From contig NZ_KE384358.1 of NCBI RefSeq assembly GCF_000425385.1, positions 317,623 to 381,622 of the forward strand: 64,000 bases of DNA, read 5' to 3'. The position numbers and the translations under genes are program-made. Positions 48,311 through 57,766 of the stretch are shown piece by piece (within the stretch, counting starts at the first letter, position 1; each line of letters begins with the position of its first letter). The notes beneath the pieces were generated by a model. That model made no database searches. It was not told the origin of the DNA and saw only the letters and a list, made by a program, of their open reading frames with translations. The DNA comes from Pseudoduganella violaceinigra DSM 15887. Its GTDB lineage: Bacteria > Pseudomonadota > Gammaproteobacteria > Burkholderiales > Burkholderiaceae_D.

Positions 48311-48805
48311 TCAATTCTCCTTGGGCGCAATGGCCGCCAGCTGCTCGGTGTTTGTCAGCACGTCCGTCAACAGGTCCTCCAGCCGGTCATTACCGGCCAG
48401 CTTGTTGCGCAGGTCTGCCAGCTTGCCGCGCGCTTCCAACAGCTTTCCAAGCGGCTCGACCTGGCGCACGATGGCTTCCGGGCGAAAGTCCTGCATCGAC
48501 TGGAACCGCAGTTCGACCGGGAATTCGCCCTCGCCGCCCAAGCGGTTGGGCACCTGGAAATTCAGGACGGGATCCACGCCGGCGAGCACCTCGTCGAAGT
48601 TGCTGCTGTCGATGTTGACGAAACTGCGCTCCTTCAAACGCTTCTGCGGCACGGCCGGGTTGCCGCCAAAATCGCCCAGCACGCCCACCACAAACGGCAA
48701 CTCCTTGTTTTCCATATCGTCACCGACTTCGACGTCATAGGTCATCTGCACCCGCGGCGGACGAACCTTGCTCAGGCGTTTCTGCACGCTGTCACGGTTA
48801 GCCAT
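48311..48805 (-). CDS. tssB: Type VI secretion sheath small subunit TssB
   Basis: This 164-residue protein opens with 'MANRDSVQKRLSKVRPPRVQ' and has 'ELPFVVGVLGDFGG' and 'LRNKLAGNDRLEDLLTDVL', typical of TssB/VipA. It pairs with TssC in the sheath. It is preceded by the TPR lipoprotein gene (11 bases). Confidence 0.95.
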   Translation of the reverse strand: MANRDSVQKRLSKVRPPRVQMTYDVEVGDDMENKELPFVVGVLGDFGGNPAVPQKRLKERSFVNIDSSNFDEVLAGVDPVLNFQVPNRLGGEGEFPVELRFQSMQDFRPEAIVRQVEPLGKLLEARGKLADLRNKLAGNDRLEDLLTDVLTNTEQLAAIAPKEN

Positions 48806-48816
48806 TGCTTTGCTCC

Positions 48817-49398
48817 TTATTTGAGTGCCCCAAATGGATCGGCGGCGGTTGAGGAACTGGGGGCGCTGCGCGGCGCCGGCAGGCGGATCGGAGGCGCGGA
48901 CTTCCTGGCCTGGCGGGACGCGCCCGCTGCCGGCACCAGCACGTCCTCGCCGAGGGTGTTGCGCAGCATGCGCGCCAGTTCCTGCGCTTCGCTGCGCACC
49001 GACCCGCCAAGGCTGCTTTGCTGGTTCAACTCGGCCAGCGAACGGGTCGACAAGCGCAAGCCGCCGACCGCGATGATGCTGAGCGCCTGCTTGTCGGCCG
49101 GGTCGCGCTGCAGCGCTTCCTGCGCCTGCACAATGGCCTCGCTGTAATGACCGCGGTCGAAGCGCATCTGCGCCATTTGCAGCCAGGGCGCCTTTTCTGC
49201 CGGGTAGCTCGCCGCCGCAGCTTTCAGCGCCGCATGGGATTTTTCATGCTGCCCTGCGGCCGCGGCCCGGTCGGCATCGGCCAGCATGTTTTCCAGCGAT
49301 TGCATGCCGGCCCTGTCGCCGCGTTGCGACGGCTCGTCAATGGCGCAGCCGGCCAGCATGGCAGCGCCAAGCATTACCGCAGTCAGGGATCTGCGCAT
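48817..49398 (-). CDS. T6SS-associated TPR lipoprotein
   Basis: This 193-residue protein has a lipoprotein signal (MRRSLTAVMLGAAMLAGC; lipobox LAGC) and two or more TPR-like helical pairs ('AAAGQHEKSHAALKAAAASY', 'GHYSEAIVQAQEALQRDP'). A Pro/Ser-rich tail follows. The ATG is chosen by an AGGAGG site five bases upstream. It is the first gene of the minus T6SS set, divergent from tssK. It occupies the place where TssJ, the usual outer-membrane lipoprotein of the membrane complex, might be expected, but it does not resemble TssJ's beta sandwich. It may play an equivalent or accessory role (inference). Confidence 0.7.
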   Translation of the reverse strand: MRRSLTAVMLGAAMLAGCAIDEPSQRGDRAGMQSLENMLADADRAAAAGQHEKSHAALKAAAASYPAEKAPWLQMAQMRFDRGHYSEAIVQAQEALQRDPADKQALSIIAVGGLRLSTRSLAELNQQSSLGGSVRSEAQELARMLRNTLGEDVLVPAAGASRQARKSAPPIRLPAPRSAPSSSTAADPFGALK

Positions 49399-49562
49399 CA
49401 TTGCCTCCTTCCGCAAAGTGAAGGCCATTATTGGATCGAAGCGCCGGCGCGCCATTGCGTTGTCTCAAAGCACGCCGATATCGCAGCGCCGCTGTTTGAG
49501 CGCGCGCAAACGCAGGCCGCACCGCGCCAGTTTTAATGGAGTCTTCAACCAAGGAGGCCGGC

Positions 49563-50867
49563 ATGACATTACCCGCGAAGATCCTCTGGAGCGAAGGTCT
49601 GTTCCTGCGCCCGCAGCACTTCCAGCAGCAGGACCGCTATCACGAAGCACGAATGCACGCGACCGTACTGGCTGCGCAGCCGATGCTGTGGGGCGTGCAG
49701 TCGGCCGAATGGGATACGGCGGCGCTGGCGAACGGAAAACTGCGCCTGCTTGGCTTGCGCGCCATCTTCCCCGGAGGGGAATTATTCGATGCGCCGGCCA
49801 GCGACCCGCTGCCACAGGCAATCGAACTCGGAGCGTTGCCGGCCGAGGTGCAGGAGTTGACCTATCACGCCGCGCTCCCGGCGCAGGAGTGCGACCGCTT
49901 CCAGCACGCGGAACGCGAAACGGCGGACCTGTTCAGCGACGCCCTGCCGGCCGGCCTGACTTACCTGCGCAGGCAGGTGCGCCTGGTCTCCGACCTGGAG
50001 CCGCGCGGCGCCTACGACAGCTTCCCCTTGCTGCGCCTGCGGCGCACAGTGTCGGGCCAATTCGAATTCGATCCCGCTTTCATGCCGCCATCGCTGTCGA
50101 TCGGCGCGACGCCGCGCCTGAAGCTTCTGCTGGACCAGTTGATGGACGCGCTGCAGGCCAAGGTCAACGCGCTGCAAGGGCATATGCGGGAGCCAAGCCG
50201 CAACGTCATCGAATTTCGCGGCGGCGACGTGTCCTCATTCTGGCTGCTGCATACCGTATCCACTTCGGCAGCGGCCTTGCTGCACTTCCTGCGCCATCCC
50301 GCGCTCCATCCGGAACGCCTGTACCAGGCCATGCTCGCGCTGGCGGGAGGCCTGATGACGTATTCGCGCACGGTCCATCTGGGCAGCCTGCCGGCCTACG
50401 AGCATGCCGCGCCCGGCCCCGCCTTCCTGCAGCTCGATGGCCTGATCCGGGAGCTGCTCGATACGGTCATCTCGGCGCGCTACTTTGCCGTCGCGCTGCG
50501 CGAGGAAAAGCCCGGCTACCATATCGGCAAGCTCGATTCCGGCAAAATCGGCGCCGGCGCCACGCTCTATCTCGCCTTGGCGGCCGCCATGCCGGCGCTG
50601 GAACTGGTTGACGCGGTTCCGCTGCGCGTCAAGGCCGGCGCTCCCGACGACGTCGAGCAATGCGTACTGTCCGCCATGCCGGGTGTGAAACTGGTGCACG
50701 CAGCCCAGGTGCCGTCCGCCATTCCGGTGCGGCCGGGCACCTGCTACTTCGCACTGGAAAATCGCGGCGTCCTGTACGAACAGATGCTCAAGGCGCAGTC
50801 CATTTCGATCTATGTGCCGGCAGGGATCAAGGAATTGCGGCTGGAACTCCTGGTGGTGACAGCATGA
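49563..50867 (+). CDS. tssK: Type VI secretion baseplate protein TssK
   Basis: This 434-residue protein has the TssK signature start 'KILWSEGLFLRPQHFQQQDR'. It continues with 'PRLKLLLDQLMDALQAKVNA' and the C-terminal 'LENRGVLYEQMLKAQSISIY' region. TssK trimers join the baseplate to the membrane complex. AGGAGG stands 7 bases before the ATG. The divergent gap to the TPR lipoprotein gene is 164 bases and must hold both promoters. The tssL start overlaps the stop (ATGA). Confidence 0.93.
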   Translation: MTLPAKILWSEGLFLRPQHFQQQDRYHEARMHATVLAAQPMLWGVQSAEWDTAALANGKLRLLGLRAIFPGGELFDAPASDPLPQAIELGALPAEVQELTYHAALPAQECDRFQHAERETADLFSDALPAGLTYLRRQVRLVSDLEPRGAYDSFPLLRLRRTVSGQFEFDPAFMPPSLSIGATPRLKLLLDQLMDALQAKVNALQGHMREPSRNVIEFRGGDVSSFWLLHTVSTSAAALLHFLRHPALHPERLYQAMLALAGGLMTYSRTVHLGSLPAYEHAAPGPAFLQLDGLIRELLDTVISARYFAVALREEKPGYHIGKLDSGKIGAGATLYLALAAAMPALELVDAVPLRVKAGAPDDVEQCVLSAMPGVKLVHAAQVPSAIPVRPGTCYFALENRGVLYEQMLKAQSISIYVPAGIKELRLELLVVTA

Positions 50868-51610
50868 GCCATTTCGTCGAACGGCGGGCGGCGCCACCGC
50901 CACAACGCGTCCCGGCTCTGGTGGACCTGATGCACGAGGGCTTCCATATGCTGTCCCTGCTGCGCCACGGCTGCGCACCGCCCGCTGAGGCGGAATTCGC
51001 CGCCGCCATCCGCACTTTCCTCGACGGCTTCAGCGCCGAGGCGCATGGCTTGCGCATCGCGGCCGAAGACATCGAGGCGGCGAAATACGCCTTTTGCGCC
51101 GCGCTGGACGAAACCATACTGGCCTCCCAGTTCCCGCTGCGTGACGCCTGGGAACGCAGGCCGCTGCAGCTGCTCCTGTTCGGCGACCAACTGGCCGGCG
51201 AGCATTTCTTCGACAAACTCGAACAGCTGCGGCTGAAGGGCGGCGAACGACTGCAGTCGCTGCAGGTTTTCCATATGTGCCTGCTGCTTGGTTTCAAAGG
51301 CCGCTACGCGCTGGATGGCGCCGACCGTCTGTCCTACCTGGCGGCGCGGCTGGGCGACGAGATTGCGCACCTGCGCGGCAAGGACAAGGGCTTCGCGCCC
51401 CGCGCGGCGCGACCGGACAACATCAGCCACAAGCTGCAAAGCGACGCGCCGTTATGGATTGCCGGCGGCGTGTTCGCCCTGGCGGCGCTGATATCGTTCG
51501 GCGCCATGCGTTTCACCTTGGGCAGTTCCACCGCCGCGACGCTGGCAGTCTACCAGGACATTGTCAAACAGCCGCCGCGTCCTGCATCGCTGAACGTTAC
51601 CTTGCCTTGA
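50864..51610 (+). CDS. tssL: Type VI secretion membrane protein TssL (DotU/IcmH)
   Basis: This 248-residue inner-membrane protein has the cytoplasmic hook domain of DotU proteins ('AKYAFCAALDETILASQFPL', 'FFDKLEQLRLKGGERLQSLQ', 'CLLLGFKGRYAL'). One C-terminal membrane helix lies near 205-225 ('WIAGGVFALAALISFGAM'), and the periplasmic tail is very short. There is no fused OmpA/peptidoglycan domain; a separate OmpA-like gene follows convergently, 6 bases away. Confidence 0.93.
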   Translation: MSHFVERRAAPPPQRVPALVDLMHEGFHMLSLLRHGCAPPAEAEFAAAIRTFLDGFSAEAHGLRIAAEDIEAAKYAFCAALDETILASQFPLRDAWERRPLQLLLFGDQLAGEHFFDKLEQLRLKGGERLQSLQVFHMCLLLGFKGRYALDGADRLSYLAARLGDEIAHLRGKDKGFAPRAARPDNISHKLQSDAPLWIAGGVFALAALISFGAMRFTLGSSTAATLAVYQDIVKQPPRPASLNVTLP

Positions 51611-51616
51611 TCCGCG

Positions 51617-52363
51617 TCAGTCGGCGACGCGGAACTCGATGCGCCGGTTGCGGGCCCGCCCTTCCGGGCTTGCATTGTCCGCCAACGGCTGGTCCGGGCC
51701 GGCGCCCGCCACGGAGATGCTGGCCGCCGCAATGCCCTTGGCCGACAGGTAGCTGCGCACCGCGCCTGCGCGCGCCAGGCTTAGCGCCAGGTTTGCTTCG
51801 CGCGAACCGGTGTTGTCCGTGTGGCCGATCACTTCCACCTTGCGCCCGCCGATCTGCACCATGGCGGCCGCCATTTCATCGAGAATCTGCAGTCCCGACG
51901 GCCGTATCACCGCCTGCCCGCTCTCGAATTCGATGATGCGGCGCGCCAGCGCAGTATCGAGCAGTTTTTGCGCCGGGGCGTTGACGCGCAGGCCGTTGCT
52001 GACCGTGTAGGTCGGGTTAAGGCTGTTGGCCAGCTCGCTGGCCACCTCCTGGCGCAAGGCTTCGTTGGCGACGTCGCCGCGGATGCCGACACGGTTGCCC
52101 TCCACGGTCAACTGGCCCTGGGTGACCTGCTTTAACGGCTCCGAGAGGAGCTTTTGCATATGCGCGCTCCAGTTGGGTGGCGCTACGACGTTGCCGACCG
52201 CCAGTTGGTCGACCACCCGCGCAGGACCGTATAGTGCGCGGGCGCGCTGCAGGATCGCCGCCCTGGTGGCTTCATCGGGAACGGTGCCGGAGATGGTCAC
52301 CGGCAAGGGCTGCGCCGCGGCGTACGCGCAGGCGAATGCAATGCACAGGGCGAACAGGCGCAT
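51617..52363 (-). CDS. OmpA-family peptidoglycan-binding protein of the T6SS locus
   Basis: This 248-residue exported protein has a signal peptide of about 17 residues (MRLFALCIAFACAYAAA) and a BON-like N-terminal part ('VTISGTVPDEATRAAILQRA', repeated loosely near 'GIRGDVANEALRQEVAS'). The C-terminal OmpA domain has the peptidoglycan-binding 'VIGHTDNTGSREANLALSLARA' region (about 178-200, trimmed here) and 'ARNRRIEFRV'. It probably anchors the TssM/TssL complex to peptidoglycan, like TagL or TagN in other systems. Confidence 0.82.
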   Translation of the reverse strand: MRLFALCIAFACAYAAAQPLPVTISGTVPDEATRAAILQRARALYGPARVVDQLAVGNVVAPPNWSAHMQKLLSEPLKQVTQGQLTVEGNRVGIRGDVANEALRQEVASELANSLNPTYTVSNGLRVNAPAQKLLDTALARRIIEFESGQAVIRPSGLQILDEMAAAMVQIGGRKVEVIGHTDNTGSREANLALSLARAGAVRSYLSAKGIAAASISVAGAGPDQPLADNASPEGRARNRRIEFRVAD

Positions 52364-52375
52364 GGAAGGCTCCTT

Positions 52376-53326
52376 TCAGGAGAAGGTTTCCTGGAACAGT
52401 TGTATGGCTGTGGGCAGACCCAATTGCCCCTGTTCGAGGCAGGCGGCCAGGCGCAGCAGCGGCGCGGCGCCCTGCAGCGCACCTTCCACCCATGCACAGT
52501 CGCCCAGCATCACCATCCCTTCTTGTCCCGCCTCGGGGTCGATGACACCGTGCAGGCTGGCCGGGTTGGCGCCGTCGAGCCCAAGCACCAGCGCCGGCTG
52601 CCCCGCCAGCGGCGCCAGGAACATGGCGATTTCGAGATCCTGCTGCGCCAGCAGCGGTGCGGCAAGCGTCATCCAGAACGCGGCCACCTGCGGCCGCATC
52701 GACGCCTCCAGCGGAAGCGGCAAGGCCAGGCAGCGCGACGGCACGGGAGCGCCGCGTAGGCGCAGCGGCGACAACAGCAGGCCCAGTGCCAGCATCAGGC
52801 GCCGCATCGGCATTTCGCCTGGACGCGGCGCCAGGCAGGCTTCCAGGCTCGCCAGGCAGGCACCGGAGAGGAATGCTTCCAATGCTTCCTGCGCCAGCTC
52901 CATATCGGGCGCTGGCGCAGGAAGCATGCCTTCGTCCGGGACCCGCGCGGCGGCTGCAGCCGTCTGCGCCAGTGCCGACCATGCGGGGGCCAGCGCCAAA
53001 GGGCTGAACGGCAGGAAATCGCGCGGCTTCGCCACCTGGTGCACCGCCATGCAGGCGAACGGAAAGCGGCGCGCCGACTGGTCGCGGCTGGCGAGCAGGT
53101 GACCGCTCACCACCTGGCGCGAGCGCGTTCCCGCAAAGGCGAAGTCGAGCGGCGGACACGCATCGTAATGCTGGCGCCAGCGCGGATTGCCCGACAAGCG
53201 CTGCATCACGCCGGCCAGCCACTGGTCCATCAGCTCCACCAGCACCTGGTCGCCCGGCGAGCGCACGAAATCACCCCAATCTGGCAGCTTGCCGAAATAG
53301 GCGATACGCTGCGATGAAGCGGTCAT
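52376..53326 (-). CDS. tagF: Type VI secretion-associated protein TagF
   Basis: This is a 316-residue protein. The N-terminal TagF domain is clear from 'QRIAYFGKLPDWGDFVRSPG' and 'ARRFPFACMAVHQ', and the rest is helical with 'LGLDGANPASLHGVIDPEAG'. TagF acts as a post-translational repressor of T6SS firing in Pseudomonas and other species. Its start overlaps the tssM stop by four bases. The partner TagG/PppA/PpkA genes of threonine-phosphorylation control are not in the window. Confidence 0.85.
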   Translation of the reverse strand: MTASSQRIAYFGKLPDWGDFVRSPGDQVLVELMDQWLAGVMQRLSGNPRWRQHYDACPPLDFAFAGTRSRQVVSGHLLASRDQSARRFPFACMAVHQVAKPRDFLPFSPLALAPAWSALAQTAAAAARVPDEGMLPAPAPDMELAQEALEAFLSGACLASLEACLAPRPGEMPMRRLMLALGLLLSPLRLRGAPVPSRCLALPLPLEASMRPQVAAFWMTLAAPLLAQQDLEIAMFLAPLAGQPALVLGLDGANPASLHGVIDPEAGQEGMVMLGDCAWVEGALQGAAPLLRLAACLEQGQLGLPTAIQLFQETFS

Positions 53327-56300
53327 GGCAGGCCTCCTTTGCCGGCCACCGTTTCCGGCAGGCGCATGCCGCGAAAGCCGCCGTCTCCCGCCGCACTGCC
53401 GGGCGCACTGGTGATGCGCAGGTCCACCGTGACAGATACGCCGCCGCCGCTCCAGCGCAGCTCGTGCACGCCCTCCTCCTTGCGCGTCCTGGCCGCCGAA
53501 TCGATCATGCGGCGCAATCCCGCCGCGCCGCTTTCGCTGAACAGCTCCACCGCCTTCCCGTCCGGCGTGACGCCGCTGATGCGCACCCCGCTGCTGCCCT
53601 GCGGTCCCGGGTAAACCATATTCGTCCATTGTGCTACCCCGTTGCGGAAGCGCAGCAACTGGCCATCGACTTCCAGTGAATACTCCGCCAGGCCGCTAGC
53701 GGCATGCGGCAGCAGCTGGAATACCGTCTGCGTCGCCGCCGCAACGCCGCCCGCCGCCACAGGCGCCATCCAGGCAGGGAAGCGCTGCAGGGTTTGCGGC
53801 GCAATGCCGATGCCCATGTCGGCCCAGGTGCGCGGCGCCAGCGCATCGCCGCGCCGCACCACCAGAGCACCGAGCGAGCCTGCGACAAACTTTGCGATAG
53901 CGCCTTCCGGCCCGAACACCTGGCCGATTTCGGCCTGGCTGGCTTCCGCGCTGCCGGCCGGTGCGAAGGGGAACTTGGCCGCCAGCGTACGGGTGAACGG
54001 CTCATGGACCTGCGCCTGCCAGGTCTTGTTGATTTCCACTTCGGTCGGCGCAATCAGCCCGGCAAAGACCTGAATCAAGGGCCTGACAAGCAAGGGCCGG
54101 ACGGCCAGCTTCTGCCCGTCGCCCAGCCCCGCCATCATCTGTTCGTCCACGTAGCGCAGCGCATCGGAAAGCTCCGAACCTGCGCCCTCCAGCGTTTGCT
54201 GCATCAGCTGCTTCGCCCCCGGGCCGGGGTCGCCCTGGTTCCGGATGCCATTGAGCCGCGCCCGCAGCCTGGACAGGTGTTCAAGATAGGTCCGCATCAG
54301 CGATCCGTCCTTGTCCCGGTTCGCCAGCAGGCTCGCCAGCGGGGCGAAATCGCGCCCCAACACGCCGGCCTGCGGCAGCGACGCCGCTACCGCCGTCGCC
54401 GCCGGAGCCCGTTCAAACAGCCTGGCCTTGAACCATTGCGCCACGCCTGGCGCCGCCTGCTGCAGGCCGCCCTCTGGCAAACCAGGATTATCCCAGGCTG
54501 TCTGCGCCGCCACCTCGCTCCAGACCTTAAGCAAGGGCGACACCGCCGGGTCGCCGAGCCGGTTCATCGCGTCGACGGTACGCGGAAAGTCCGGCATGCC
54601 CGCAATTGCCACGCCCTGCAGGAAGGCTTGCCATTCCTTGCTGTATTCCGTCTTGTAGCTGTCGGTCAGCGCCTTCTGCACCTGCTCAGGACTGCCTTCC
54701 AGCGTCAGGTCGGTGCGTTCCGCCGTTTTCAGCACCCAGTCGCTCGATTGCAGCGCGCTATTGGCTGCGTCACGAATGGCCGGTCGGACGTAACCCTCCC
54801 ACGCTTCCCGTGTGAACGCGCCTGAAACGGCATGGCTGCCTTGTACCAGCGCCTTGTCCTGCTCTCCGACGATGCGCGCCACCGTGATCACCGAGTAACG
54901 GGTGCTGGCGCGCGCCTTGATCTCGGCGTAGACACGTTCGCGCGCGCTCATGCCGCGCACCACCTGCCGCAGCCGCTCGCGCGCAGCATCGACCAGGGCG
55001 AGCTTCGCTTCGATGCGCGGCCAGCCCGGATCATTCACTTGCGAGAGATGGAACGCCAGCAGGCCTTCCGCACTGCGCAGCAATTCCTCGCGCGGCATGG
55101 CGCCGCGGTTGGTTTCCAGCCAGCCGCGCCAATGGCGCGTCAGCTGGTCGCCCAGGTGGCCGGTCTCCGCATGCGATTTGTCGGCCAGCATCAGGTAGGC
55201 CTTCAACGCGTTGTAGGAGTCCTCGACATTGCCGGCCTCATTCCGACCCAGCGCGAACAGTTGGGTCTCGATGCTGGCCGAAACCGGTTTGAGCAGGATT
55301 TCGGCCATGCCCTTGAAATACTCGCTGCGCAGCTTGCGGCCCAGCGCGTCCCCCTGGTACAGGCCCAGGCCCAGCAACCAGGACAGGTCGCGCTGAAGCT
55401 TGTCGAGTTGCTCGATGCGCTCCTGCAGCAGCTGCAGCGCTTCCAGGCGCGATTGGAGATCCGGCCTTTGGGCCTGCAACTTGACCGCCTTGTCCAGGTC
55501 CGCCGTGGCATTCGCAACCAGCTGCGCGTTGCCGGAATAAGACCAGGTCCAGGCGCCCAGCACGGCGCCGAAAAACAGGACCGCGACGGCAAAGCCGCCA
55601 TTGCGCAACAAGCGCTGCCGGCGCGTGGCATATTGGGAGACCAGGTCTTTATCGGCAAAAATCACCTCGCGGAAAAGCCGGGGCAGGAAGTATCCTCCCT
55701 GCAGTTTGGCACACGGCGTTGGTTCAACCGGCCGCGCCAGGCCAAAGCGCTGCGCAACCCGCAGCGACTGGGCGCATACCGGCTGCCCTTCCTGCAGCGC
55801 GCTGGTGAAGTAGTAGCCCCGGAAGACAGGGCGGAACTGGAAGGGATTGTCCTCGAACAGCGTGGAGAGGAAAGCCTTCAGCGGTGCTCGCAGGGCGGCA
55901 AACTCCGATGGGAACGTCTGCAGTGCGGCGGCAACCAGCTCCCGGCGGCGCAAGGTCATGCTGGAAACGGCCATTGCGCGCAAGCCTTCGCACAGTTCAT
56001 CGAAGCTTTGCTCGAAAAATGCCAGCATGTCGCGGCAACCGGCCTTCTGCCTGAACGGCATGGTCGCGCCCCACGGCCGCTCCCGCTCGGCCGCCTCCGC
56101 ATCGGCGAAAAACTCGGAAAAGCCGGCCACCAGGTCGGCCTTGGTAAACATCACATATACCGGCGCGAAGACTTCCAGCTTTTCGATCAGGTCCTGCACG
56201 CGCTGGCGCAGGCTGCGCGCCAGTTGCAGCACCGCTTCCGTATCGCCGCCGCCCAGCTCCGCGACACTGACTGCGATGATGATCCCGTTGATGGGGGCTC

Positions 56301-56880
56301 GCGGCCGATGCTTCTTCAACAGGCCAAGAAAGCCCTGCCATTCTTCGCGGTCGGCGGCTTGCACTGCGTAGCGGCCGGCGGTATCGAGCAGGATACCTTC
56401 CGCCGCAAAGAACCAGTCGCAATGACGCGTGCCGCCTACGCCGTGGATCGCCTTGGGATCGGCGAACGGGAACTGCAGTCCGGACTGGGTGATGGCGCTG
56501 CTCTTTCCTGCCGCTGGATTGCCGATCACCATATACCAGGGCAACTCGTAAATTGCGCGGGTCCCGGTGGCGCGCCCAATGCGCGAGTTCCTGATGGTGC
56601 CGATAGCGTCCAGCAGCGCGCCGCGAACCGCATCCAGGTCCGCCTGCGCCCGCGCATCCTCCGGCGGCGCAGGTTCGGACAGGCGCCGGTGCGCAAGGTA
56701 GCGGCGAACACACCATGCCGCCAACGCCAGCAGTGCAAGCGCCGCGATGCCGGCCAGCGCCCAGATCAGGGCGAGTTGAAGCAGCTCTGCGCCGAGGAAG
56801 AACAGGCCGGCAAGAAGGACGAAGGCCAGTATATTCAGGATGCGCCTGTCGCTGAGAAGTTGCCAGATTTTTTGCAGCAT
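53323..56880 (-). CDS. tssM: Type VI secretion membrane protein TssM (IcmF)
   Basis: This 1185-residue inner-membrane protein has two N-terminal membrane helices (about 15-57) and a cytoplasmic NTPase-like domain with Walker A 'GNPAAGKSS' at 120-128. A third helix lies near 435-455 ('GGFAVAVLFFGAVLGAWTW'), and a long periplasmic region carries the IcmF-related and C-terminal TssJ-binding-type domains ('WTNMVYPGPQGSSGVRISGV'). It forms the envelope-spanning channel with TssL. The Walker motif is intact. tagF follows with an ATGA overlap. Confidence 0.93.
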   Translation of the reverse strand: MLQKIWQLLSDRRILNILAFVLLAGLFFLGAELLQLALIWALAGIAALALLALAAWCVRRYLAHRRLSEPAPPEDARAQADLDAVRGALLDAIGTIRNSRIGRATGTRAIYELPWYMVIGNPAAGKSSAITQSGLQFPFADPKAIHGVGGTRHCDWFFAAEGILLDTAGRYAVQAADREEWQGFLGLLKKHRPRAPINGIIIAVSVAELGGGDTEAVLQLARSLRQRVQDLIEKLEVFAPVYVMFTKADLVAGFSEFFADAEAAERERPWGATMPFRQKAGCRDMLAFFEQSFDELCEGLRAMAVSSMTLRRRELVAAALQTFPSEFAALRAPLKAFLSTLFEDNPFQFRPVFRGYYFTSALQEGQPVCAQSLRVAQRFGLARPVEPTPCAKLQGGYFLPRLFREVIFADKDLVSQYATRRQRLLRNGGFAVAVLFFGAVLGAWTWSYSGNAQLVANATADLDKAVKLQAQRPDLQSRLEALQLLQERIEQLDKLQRDLSWLLGLGLYQGDALGRKLRSEYFKGMAEILLKPVSASIETQLFALGRNEAGNVEDSYNALKAYLMLADKSHAETGHLGDQLTRHWRGWLETNRGAMPREELLRSAEGLLAFHLSQVNDPGWPRIEAKLALVDAARERLRQVVRGMSARERVYAEIKARASTRYSVITVARIVGEQDKALVQGSHAVSGAFTREAWEGYVRPAIRDAANSALQSSDWVLKTAERTDLTLEGSPEQVQKALTDSYKTEYSKEWQAFLQGVAIAGMPDFPRTVDAMNRLGDPAVSPLLKVWSEVAAQTAWDNPGLPEGGLQQAAPGVAQWFKARLFERAPAATAVAASLPQAGVLGRDFAPLASLLANRDKDGSLMRTYLEHLSRLRARLNGIRNQGDPGPGAKQLMQQTLEGAGSELSDALRYVDEQMMAGLGDGQKLAVRPLLVRPLIQVFAGLIAPTEVEINKTWQAQVHEPFTRTLAAKFPFAPAGSAEASQAEIGQVFGPEGAIAKFVAGSLGALVVRRGDALAPRTWADMGIGIAPQTLQRFPAWMAPVAAGGVAAATQTVFQLLPHAASGLAEYSLEVDGQLLRFRNGVAQWTNMVYPGPQGSSGVRISGVTPDGKAVELFSESGAAGLRRMIDSAARTRKEEGVHELRWSGGGVSVTVDLRITSAPGSAAGDGGFRGMRLPETVAGKGGLP

Positions 56881-56949
56881 GATGGGCCTGAAAAGGAAGG
56901 CAGGTTGGCCGATGTTGCCACCAAGCCGTGCGGCGTCCCTTGAGCCGCC

Positions 56950-57675
56950 TCAAGCCCTGGTGTCGCGCGCACGCAATTCCGTGTGCCCGAAGTCCATCAT
57001 GCTCCATCGTCCGCCCCACACCATGCCCACCGATTCGGCGGCTTCGCCATACAGCTGGTAGCCGCGCATGGCCCAGGGATCGCGCTCGCTGATCACCAGC
57101 TTCCCGTCGCGGATGAATGCACAGTCGGCGGCCAGCCCATACTGGTGGAAGCTTTGGAAAGCGCGCGCATTGCTCACATGGCTGCCGGCTGCGGCCAGCC
57201 GGTCTTGCCGCTCCGGACTGCGATAGCCCTCCAGCAGCGCCATCTCGTAACCGTGGCGTTCGCGCATCACATTGAAAACGGCCAGCAGGCGCTGCGCGAA
57301 GTCCTTGTCCAGCCGCTGCCAATCGCGGTCTGCCTGTGCCAGCATCGGCCGCTGCAGCTCCACTTCCGCTGCGGAGAAAGCCAGCGGCGGCAAGGGCGGC
57401 GGGGGAGCGAGTTGCTCGCCTTGCAGCAAAGCCGCGATCTGCGGGTCCTCGATGTGAACCTTGTCGTCGAAGGCGGGGACCATCTGGCGTGGCCGCAACA
57501 GGCGCACCAGCAAAGGCGGAGCGGCTGCCAGCAGCCCCGTCGCGGCGGCAGCCAGCAGCATTCTGCGCTGGCGCGGGTTGGGCTTGCGCTTAGGCGGAAA
57601 TAGCAACAGCCACCCGGCGCCACTGGCGGCCACGAAGACGCTCGCTACGATAAATGGCAGCATGGTGCGTTCCAT
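56950..57675 (-). CDS. M15-family peptidoglycan peptidase, TagX-like
   Basis: This 241-residue protein has two N-terminal hydrophobic helices (about 5-27 and 39-60) and then a periplasmic VanY/M15-type domain. That domain has the zinc motif in 'SFHQYGLAADCAF' (SxHxxGxAxD), an upstream 'YRSPERQDRL' and a C-terminal 'DFGHTELR' supplying the last His. In Acinetobacter, TagX is an M15-type L,D-endopeptidase that opens peptidoglycan for T6SS assembly; this gene, 69 bases upstream of tssM, is the likely counterpart. The start is uncertain, 57675 or 57663. Confidence 0.78.
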   Translation of the reverse strand: MERTMLPFIVASVFVAASGAGWLLLFPPKRKPNPRQRRMLLAAAATGLLAAAPPLLVRLLRPRQMVPAFDDKVHIEDPQIAALLQGEQLAPPPPLPPLAFSAAEVELQRPMLAQADRDWQRLDKDFAQRLLAVFNVMRERHGYEMALLEGYRSPERQDRLAAAGSHVSNARAFQSFHQYGLAADCAFIRDGKLVISERDPWAMRGYQLYGEAAESVGMVWGGRWSMMDFGHTELRARDTRA

Positions 57676-57766
57676 CAATACGAATGCGCATGCGGCGCGC
57701 GACACTTGCATCGTATGCCGGCCGGGAATCGGCTGGGTCGAGCGAAATCAAGCTTTGGGAGGACTG

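Noticed and set aside
49399..49562. Sigma-54 promoter for the T6SS divergent operons
   Set aside because: No acceptable GG-N10-GC element of the TGGCAC-N5-TTGC type was found on either strand of the gap.
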